9,862 nt of DNA, taken from assembly GCA_021828185.1 (NCBI GenBank), contig JAKASI010000023.1, positions 1 through 9,862 on the forward strand. The letters run 5' to 3'. Below, piece after piece: positions 5,402-9,862 of this stretch. Position 1 is the first letter of the stretch; the number at the start of each line of letters is the position of its first letter. This DNA comes from an archaeon. Lineage in GTDB: Archaea; Thermoproteota; Nitrososphaeria; Nitrososphaerales; UBA183. The position numbers and the translations under genes were made by a program. The notes under the pieces were generated by a model. That model saw nothing but the letters and a program-made list of their open reading frames with translations, had not been told where the DNA came from and ran no database searches.

Positions 5402-6370
5402 CTAGAGGACCTTGAGATCTTCGAGCAGCTTATTGATGTTGGCCAGGGGCGTCCCGTCGGCGCGGGCGATCTCCTGGGAAGCGGGAGGGTTGGTCTTGTA
5501 GGAGGGGCTGCGACCTGCGAGTCTTTCTTCGTAGGTGGGGATGTACTCGTTCTGGTAGAAGACGCCGATGGGCGTACGGTCGCCGAACTCGAACGACTTC
5601 AGAATGGCCTGCTGGATCTTCCGCTCCATCTCGTCCTCGTCGTGGCTGTGGACCATTCCGTCGTAGCCGGTCTCTTCAAGCTTGTAGGTCCTCGGCTTGG
5701 GCCTGCCTACTGCGTCCAGGTTCCCTTCTCCTGCCCAGTACTCCTTGGTCTGGATGTCGTTGTAGGTGGGGCAGGGCTGCAGCACGTCGAGGAATGCGTA
5801 CCCCTTGTGCCTGATCCCCTTGATGATCAGGTCCTTCAGGTGGCGGACGTCGTAGGAGTACCCCCTGGCCACCCAGGTGTACCCTGAAGCGATGGCGAGC
5901 ATGAGCGGGTTGATAGCCTGGTTGATGTTCGGGGACGGGAGAGACTTCGGCTTCATCCCAAGCCCAAGGGTCGGAGAAGCCTGGCCCTTGGTGAGCCCGT
6001 AGACTTCGTTGTCGTGGATGATATAGAGCATGTCGACATTGCGCCTTCCGGAGTTGACGAAGTGGCCGGCGCCTATGCCCAAGCCGTCCCCGTCCCCTCC
6101 TTCGACCACGACCTCGAGGTTGGGGTTGGCGAGTTTGATGCCTGTGGCGAATGGGACTGGGCGCCCGTGAAGGGTGTGGACGCCGTAGGTCTTGATGAAG
6201 TGGGGCGCCTTGGAGGAGCAGCCTACGCCTGAGACGACCACGGTGTTGCTAGGGTCGACGTTCATCTCTGCGAGTGCCATCTGGACGGCGTTCAGGATGC
6301 CGAAGTCACCGCAGCCGGGGCACCAGTCGTTATGTGCCGACGTCTTCAGGTCCGAGAGCTTAAGCGCCAT
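5402..6370 (-). CDS. korB: 2-oxoacid:ferredoxin oxidoreductase, beta subunit
   Basis: 322 residues, close to the roughly 305-residue beta subunit of archaeal two-subunit enzymes (Sulfolobus type). With the alpha subunit it oxidises 2-oxoacids (2-oxoglutarate, pyruvate or others) plus CoA to acyl-CoA and CO2, reducing ferredoxin in the cytoplasm. The four Cys that ligate the [4Fe-4S] cluster are in place: Cys17 and Cys20 in WCPGCG, Cys51 in GVGCSS, and Cys200 in LQPCPTYND. The thiamine diphosphate/Mg site is [13 protein letters not shown] (91-103) with downstream [14 protein letters not shown] (121-134). Substrate range cannot be read from sequence. It starts with ATG directly after the TAG of the 83-residue gene, with a good Shine-Dalgarno inside that gene, so it is translated as part of the operon. 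Codons 165-183 have a near-identical stray copy at 1394-1448. Confidence 0.95.
   Translation of the reverse strand: MALKLSDLKTSAHNDWCPGCGDFGILNAVQMALAEMNVDPSNTVVVSGVGCSSKAPHFIKTYGVHTLHGRPVPFATGIKLANPNLEVVVEGGDGDGLGIGAGHFVNSGRRNVDMLYIIHDNEVYGLTKGQASPTLGLGMKPKSLPSPNINQAINPLMLAIASGYTWVARGYSYDVRHLKDLIIKGIRHKGYAFLDVLQPCPTYNDIQTKEYWAGEGNLDAVGRPKPRTYKLEETGYDGMVHSHDEDEMERKIQQAILKSFEFGDRTPIGVFYQNEYIPTYEERLAGRSPSYKTNPPASQEIARADGTPLANINKLLEDLKVL
5822..5876 (-). repeat. 55-bp dispersed inverted repeat, copy 2 (inside korB)
   Basis: This is the segment of the intact korB, covering codons 165-183, that recurs inverted at 1394-1448 with one mismatch. The KorB reading frame is unbroken here, so this is the functional copy. 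Confidence 0.9.
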
Positions 6371-6622
6371 CTAGTTTGCCTCCTTCTGGAAACGCTTGTA
6401 ACGCTCGCTTCGGAATCTCCTGAATTTCTCTATCTGTTCTTGCTCCTTCCGAGTTAGAATAAAAGGCTCGATCGTTTCTACAATCTTCTCGATATCTTCG
6501 ACTCGGTCGCCCTTCTTCATTCTTGTAATTACAGATGAAAGGTTGCCCTCCGTATCGACCCAAATGCCAAACGTCTTCCGATCAACCGCCGTGCCTGTCG
6601 TCTGAGATAGTATGTAGGTCAT
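6371..6622 (-). CDS. Unknown 83-residue protein between korA and korB
   Basis: No family recognised. The gene starts with ATG 6 nt after the korA stop and its TAG abuts the korB ATG, so it is firmly inside the operon. The N-terminal half (IWVDTEGNLSSVITRM) looks like a short beta-rich segment; the C-terminal half (about 37-83) is helical and highly charged, ending in a basic stretch FRRFRSERYKRFQKEAN, soluble with no signal peptide or Cys. By my count it is about 46% GC, against about 60% in a sampled korB line, and it uses AT-rich codons (ATA, AAA, TTT, AGA) that its neighbours avoid. That points to a later arrival in the operon, yet it keeps tight spacing and supplies the korB Shine-Dalgarno. 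It might be an accessory or assembly factor of the oxidoreductase, or a nucleic-acid-binding protein; neither is shown. Confidence 0.8.
   Translation of the reverse strand: MTYILSQTTGTAVDRKTFGIWVDTEGNLSSVITRMKKGDRVEDIEKIVETIEPFILTRKEQEQIEKFRRFRSERYKRFQKEAN
6379..6385 (-). promoter_or_regulatory. Shine-Dalgarno for korB
   Basis: The minus strand reads AAGGAGG within the last codons of the 83-residue gene, 8 nt before the korB ATG at 6370. It explains re-initiation on korB and means the C-terminal sequence of the small gene is partly constrained by this signal. Confidence 0.7.
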
Positions 6623-6628
6623 TTCTCT

Positions 6629-8605
6629 TCAAGCCCCCGCCTTCAACACCAATTTCTTCGGAGCCTTTCCGTCGTGGACCATCTTAAGTGCACCGTAGAT
6701 CTCCTCGGACGACATCGGCCTGCCGTTGTACTTCACGACTAGCTGTTCGATGGGGATGCAGGTCTTCTCCCGGGCGACTCCCACCAGCTGGGCTGAGAAG
6801 TTCATCTCGATGCCGACGATCTGCTTGGCCGTGGAGAGCAGCTTGGCCACGTACTCGGTCGGGAACGGGTTGATGAGCCTAATCTGGATGAAGTTGACGG
6901 TGATTCCATCGTCTTTCAGCCATTCCATGGCGTCGAGGATTGCGCCTTTGGTGGAGCCCCAGCTGAGGACAGTGATATCGGCGTTCTCGGGCCCGAAGAA
7001 GTTCACTCTCTCGGCGAGAGGGATTTCCTTGTCCGCCAAGTCGAGCTTGCCCATCCTCTTTTCCATCATGTAGTCGCGGTTGACAGGGTCTTCGCTGATG
7101 TGCCCGAGCTCGTCGTGTTCGTCGCCTGTGTACCAGTTGACCCCGCCCCTTGAGCCAATCGGCGCCCTCGGGGAGATTCCCGTGGGAGTGTGCTGGAAGC
7201 GCTTGAACTCGCCGTTTACTGCGGTAGTGATTTCCTTCATGAAGACGCCCCTGTCGATCTTGACCCTGTTGACGTCGAGCATAGGCATGGTCGAGTCGGA
7301 GTTGGCCAGGGCCTTGTCGACGATGTGGATGACGGGGGTCTGATACCTCTCAGAGTAGTTGAACGACCTCACAGTGTCGTAGAAGACCTCCTCGAGGTCC
7401 CCGCTCGCCAACACGAATCGGGGGAACTCGCCGTGGCCTGCGTGTAGGGCGAACCTCAGGTCCCCCTGCTCGTGCCTGGTTGGGAGCCCTGTGCTCGGGC
7501 CGCCGCGGGAGTACAGCGTGACTACGACAGGGACCTCGTTCATGCCTGCGTAGCCGAGGCCTTCAGCCATCAGGGAGAAGCCGGGTCCCGAAGTGGAAGT
7601 GGAAGACCTTACGCCTGCCAGCCCGCCGCCTATGGCCATGGTCACCGCGGCTATCTCGTCCTCGGACTGGACGACGGCGATGCTCCCCTTGGCCTTCATG
7701 GAGGCGACCTCGGCCGCCTGCGGGTTCTCCTGGGCGACGTGACCGTCCAGCTCGATCTCAGAATGACTTTCGAGGAATTCGCTCTCGTCACTGGCAGGGG
7801 TGATCGGGTAGTAGGTCTGGAGCCTGCACCCTGCGAGCTCCTTTGCCATGGCCACCATTGTGTTGCCCCTGACGAAGAGCCTTTGCCCTTCGACCTTTGC
7901 CGGAGAGAGCCTGACGCCGAACCCCCCGTTGTACTTCTCCTCCATGTAATCGTAGGCCGCGCCCACGGCGTCGGCGTTCATCTCAGCGACCTTGGGCTTG
8001 GATTTGAACTGCTTCCTGACCGCGTCCTTGACGACGTTCTCGTCGTAGGAGAGCAGTGCGAACGATGACGCGACTGCCACGGTGTTGAGCATCCTCAGGA
8101 GCGTGCTGAGCGACGTTTCGCCGTGCTTCGCCCCTACGTCCTTCAGTATGTCGTTGTATGGCACGGGGAAGATGTGGACTCCGCGCCTGCGGGCAAGCTC
8201 GAGGACTCCCTTCACGTCTGCTGACAGCCCGGCCTTGGAGAGTTCGGCGCTGAGGGCCGCCTTGACGTTTGCCTCGATGGTCGGGACCTGGTCCAGCCGC
8301 TTGGGGTCCTGGTCGGGGTCGTAGATTATCGCACCTTCCTTCCTGACTTCCAGCGCGTGGCGGAAGATCGTCTCCTCTTCGAAGCTGGCGAGCATGTCGA
8401 CGGTGTCGATGTGCGACCTAATGACGTCCTTGGACACGCGGACCTGGAAGTAGCTGTGCTCCCCCTTGATGTTGGAGTAGTATTCCCTCTTGCCGAAGAC
8501 CTGGAGGCCCCCCGCAGCTGCGGCCTTCGCGAAGAACTGTGCCGAGGTGTCGACTCCGCTACCCTGGACGCCGCCAATCATCCATGAAAAGTCGTTCCGT
8601 TTCAT
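6629..8605 (-). CDS. korA: 2-oxoacid:ferredoxin oxidoreductase, alpha subunit (gamma-alpha fusion)
   Basis: 658 residues. The N-terminal gamma domain (about 1-200; MIGGVQGSGVDTSAQFFAKA at 9-28, then GEHSYFQVRVS) is fused to the pyrimidine-binding alpha domain, the arrangement of the roughly 630-residue archaeal alpha subunits. The conserved YPITPAS-DESEFLE (266-279) matches the YPITPSSDESEFLE signature of Sulfolobus-type enzymes, with Ala in place of the second-last Ser. Further marks are AQENPQAAEVASMKAKGS, STSTSGPGFSLMAEGLGYAG, and a C-terminal transketolase-like domain (DITVLSWGSTKGAILDAMEWL, IRLINPFPTE). The enzyme feeds electrons from 2-oxoacids to ferredoxin, typical of an archaeal oxidative or reverse TCA cycle. 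It is the first gene of a three-gene operon, divergent from the AbrB-PhoU gene, with several AT-rich promoter elements in the 80-bp gap. No clear Shine-Dalgarno precedes the ATG. Confidence 0.95.
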   Translation of the reverse strand: MKRNDFSWMIGGVQGSGVDTSAQFFAKAAAAGGLQVFGKREYYSNIKGEHSYFQVRVSKDVIRSHIDTVDMLASFEEETIFRHALEVRKEGAIIYDPDQDPKRLDQVPTIEANVKAALSAELSKAGLSADVKGVLELARRRGVHIFPVPYNDILKDVGAKHGETSLSTLLRMLNTVAVASSFALLSYDENVVKDAVRKQFKSKPKVAEMNADAVGAAYDYMEEKYNGGFGVRLSPAKVEGQRLFVRGNTMVAMAKELAGCRLQTYYPITPASDESEFLESHSEIELDGHVAQENPQAAEVASMKAKGSIAVVQSEDEIAAVTMAIGGGLAGVRSSTSTSGPGFSLMAEGLGYAGMNEVPVVVTLYSRGGPSTGLPTRHEQGDLRFALHAGHGEFPRFVLASGDLEEVFYDTVRSFNYSERYQTPVIHIVDKALANSDSTMPMLDVNRVKIDRGVFMKEITTAVNGEFKRFQHTPTGISPRAPIGSRGGVNWYTGDEHDELGHISEDPVNRDYMMEKRMGKLDLADKEIPLAERVNFFGPENADITVLSWGSTKGAILDAMEWLKDDGITVNFIQIRLINPFPTEYVAKLLSTAKQIVGIEMNFSAQLVGVAREKTCIPIEQLVVKYNGRPMSSEEIYGALKMVHDGKAPKKLVLKAGA

Positions 8606-8638
8606 TCGGGAGTCGCCTAATCCGTGAGGGTAAGCAGG

Positions 8639-8672
8639 TTGTTTAAGAGTATACTATATTAGGTATATACTC
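8639..8672. promoter_or_regulatory. Divergent promoter region with 7-bp inverted repeat over TATA boxes
   Basis: GAGTATA (8647-8653) and TATACTC (8666-8672) form a perfect inverted repeat with a 12-bp spacer, in an AT-rich island within otherwise GC-rich DNA. TATA candidates for korA (minus: TATATACC, CTTAAAC) and for the AbrB-PhoU gene (plus: TTTAAG, CTATATTA) overlap the repeat arms. A dimeric regulator bound here could control both genes at once. The adjacent AbrB-domain protein is the natural candidate, as inference. Confidence 0.55.
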
Positions 8673-8674
8673 GT

Positions 8675-8680
8675 AAGGAG
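8675..8680 (+). promoter_or_regulatory. Shine-Dalgarno deciding GTG start of AbrB-PhoU gene
   Basis: AAGGAG lies 5 nt before the GTG at 8686. It supports that GTG as the start, which also gives the expected short N-terminus before the AbrB domain. Confidence 0.6.
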
Positions 8681-8685
8681 TCGGC

Positions 8686-9717
8686 GTGGACGAAGTGCGC
8701 CGGGTGCAGAAGGTTGGGAAGTTCACGTTGACCGTGTCGATCCCCAGCGAATACGCGAAGAGGATGAACCTCAGGGCCAAGGACGGCCTGCTGGTCAGGG
8801 AGGACGTAGATGGAACGCTTCGGTTGATACCGGCGACCAGGGCCAGAGAGGCTGCGAAGGCCATCCTGAAAGCCGATCAAGCAGGGAGCGAGGAGATGCT
8901 GGCTAGGCTGGTGGTGGGAGCCTACGCCCTGGGGTACGACACCATCGAGGTGGCGGGGAATGAGCCCCTCGGGCATGCGGCCGTCGACCAGGTGCTGGGC
9001 ACCATCAAGCGGCTCAGGGGGATGGAAGTGGTCGAGTCCGATGAGAGGCACATAGTCGCGCAGAGCTTCATGGATCCTACGAAGTTCCCGGTAGACTCGC
9101 TCATGAAGAGGCTCCAGATACTCGTCTCGAGGAGCCTGGAGCACGTAATGGAGGCTCTCGACCTCAGACAGACGTCGGGCCTCAACGAAGTTTCGCGTAT
9201 TCAAGAAGAGATTGACGAGTTGTACTGGCTGATTCTCAGACAACTGCTCGTGGCTCTGAGCAGAAGGGAACTCGCCTCGGAGATAGGAATCGAGTCGCCG
9301 CTCCATGCTTCCGGGGACAGGGTGTCGGCAAAGACGCTGGACGAGATAGGGGGGATCATCCAGGACGCGGCTGAAGAGCTCGTGAGGCTCAAGGGGATGA
9401 AGACTAGGATGGACCCCAAGGTGACGGCTAGCGTGCAGAGGCTGGCAGCGAAGACGCGGGAAGCATTCAATACCACCGTGGAGAGCCTGCTGACCCCCAA
9501 CATCAAGCTCATCGGGAAGTCCCTGGCGCTTGTGGAGGAGACGATGCAGCTAGAGAAGCAGGTGATGGATGAAATCCTGTCGACGGCGGGGTCGGGTTAC
9601 ACGAGGGTCCTGGTGTCGTACTTCGGCCAGCTGGCGAGATACTGCAACATAATCATCGAGATATCATCCCACAGGCTCCTGAGGAAGACCAGCAAGGTGG
9701 TCACCGTCCAGCAGTGA
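8686..9717 (+). CDS. AbrB/SpoVT domain-PhoU domain regulator (phosphate uptake regulator type)
   Basis: 343 residues. Residues about 6-49 (VQKVGKFTLTVSIPSEYAKR, then DGLLVREDVDGTLRLIP) form a swapped-hairpin AbrB/SpoVT DNA-binding domain. The remainder is all-helical with two PhoU-like repeats, roughly 110-220 and 225-335; the first includes RIQEEIDELYWLILRQLLVAL and the second TREAFNTTVESLLTPNIKLI and QLEKQVMDEIL. This architecture is common in archaea and is annotated as phosphate uptake regulator PhoU, though the direct targets are mostly untested. Cytoplasmic, probably oligomeric. Start is a GTG with Shine-Dalgarno AAGGAG. It is divergent from korA and shares a short region with an inverted repeat, so auto-control and co-control of kor are possible. 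A second PhoU-type domain in the window is the DUF47 tail of the transporter at 1633-3621. Confidence 0.9.
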   Translation: MDEVRRVQKVGKFTLTVSIPSEYAKRMNLRAKDGLLVREDVDGTLRLIPATRAREAAKAILKADQAGSEEMLARLVVGAYALGYDTIEVAGNEPLGHAAVDQVLGTIKRLRGMEVVESDERHIVAQSFMDPTKFPVDSLMKRLQILVSRSLEHVMEALDLRQTSGLNEVSRIQEEIDELYWLILRQLLVALSRRELASEIGIESPLHASGDRVSAKTLDEIGGIIQDAAEELVRLKGMKTRMDPKVTASVQRLAAKTREAFNTTVESLLTPNIKLIGKSLALVEETMQLEKQVMDEILSTAGSGYTRVLVSYFGQLARYCNIIIEISSHRLLRKTSKVVTVQQ

Positions 9718-9721
9718 GACT

Positions 9722-9728
9722 CTTTATC
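9722..9728 (+). promoter_or_regulatory. TATA box for tRNA-Leu
   Basis: CTTTATC is centred about 28 nt upstream of the tRNA 5' end and is the only AT-rich spot in a GC-rich gap, directly after the stop codon of the AbrB-PhoU gene. It fits a transcript starting 1-3 nt before the mature tRNA. Confidence 0.65.
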
Positions 9729-9752
9729 GGAACCCCGCGGAGCGCCGGGAGT

Positions 9753-9862
9753 GCGGGGGTAACGAAGCCTGGTCAACCGTGCGGGACTCAAGATCCGGGC
9801 CGAGCTTCGGATGGGGCATCCCGTCCCTTAGGGGTTCGTGGGTTCAAATCCCACCCCCCGCA
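9753..9862 (+). tRNA. tRNA-Leu (CAA), intron-containing
   Basis: A class II tRNA folds cleanly once a 25-nt intron is removed. Acceptor GCGGGGG (9753-9759) pairs with CCCCCGC (9855-9861), discriminator A at 9862. D stem ACG/CGT carries the AAGCCTGGTCAAC loop. Anticodon stem CGGGA (9782-9786) pairs with TCCCG (9819-9823), with loop CT-CAA-G plus A after splicing; anticodon CAA is at 9789-9791 with T33 before it. The long variable arm is TCCCTTAGGGGTTC (9824-9837). T arm GTGGG-TTCAAAT-CCCAC is at 9838-9854. CCA is not encoded within the window, which ends at the discriminator. It decodes UUG leucine codons. Confidence 0.95.
9793..9817 (+). other. tRNA intron at position 37/38 with bulge-helix-bulge
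   Basis: 25-nt intron. The precursor forms a canonical motif: outer helix is the anticodon stem; 3-nt bulge GCA (9816-9818); 4-bp central helix CTCA (9787-9790) with TGGG (9812-9815); 3-nt bulge AGA (9791-9793); inner helix TCCG (9794-9797) with CGGA (9808-9811). Cutting after the second base of each bulge gives exactly 9793-9817 and restores the anticodon loop. It would be removed by the archaeal splicing endonuclease. Confidence 0.9.

Noticed and set aside
7472..8068. 198-codon plus-strand open frame opposite korA
   Set aside because: It is antisense to conserved korA codons and shows no family features.

Overview
The window comes from an archaeon, most likely of the Nitrososphaeria (Thaumarchaeota) or a close relative, with roughly 60% GC. 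Supporting signs: the 5' end of an archaeal 16S rRNA gene at the left edge; a tRNA-Leu(CAA) at the right edge carrying a 25-nt bulge-helix-bulge intron; TATA boxes centred about 26 nt upstream of apparently leaderless GTG/TTG starts; a ferredoxin-dependent 2-oxoacid oxidoreductase; and an AbrB-PhoU regulator of archaeal type. The class assignment is an inference from only 38 bases of 16S and is tentative.

Layout, left to right. (1) 1-240: start of 16S rRNA on the minus strand, with a leader containing two very regular hairpins and an upstream TATA box. (2) 343-1343, minus: a BtpA-family TIM-barrel protein and a small membrane protein whose TTG start overlaps the BtpA stop codon. (3) 1344-1632: non-coding, holding a BtpA promoter and a 55-bp near-perfect inverted copy of part of korB. 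(4) 1633-3621, minus: a phosphate:H+ symporter-type MFS transporter fused in one frame to a DUF47/PhoU-like domain. (5) 3686-4213, minus: a house-cleaning inosine/xanthosine triphosphatase (DUF84). (6) 4326-5340, plus: a two-TM membrane protein with a cytoplasmic winged helix, followed by a secreted Met/His-rich small protein; together they look like a metal-sensing pair. (7) 5402-8605, minus: korA (gamma-alpha fusion), an 83-residue unknown protein of aberrant base composition, and korB, as one operon. (8) 8686-9717, plus: AbrB-PhoU regulator, divergent from korA across an 80-bp region with an inverted repeat over the TATA boxes. (9) 9753-9862, plus: tRNA-Leu(CAA).

Themes. Two proteins carry PhoU-related domains (the transporter fusion and the AbrB-PhoU regulator), suggesting local phosphate handling. 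The kor operon supplies reduced ferredoxin from 2-oxoacid oxidation and may share control with the divergent AbrB-PhoU gene. The membrane winged-helix/secreted Met-rich pair is the best candidate for an undescribed small system. Several starts proposed here (BtpA, the triphosphatase, the membrane regulator, the small membrane protein) are non-ATG and differ from the longest possible reading frame; they were chosen from promoter spacing, overlap or family alignment.
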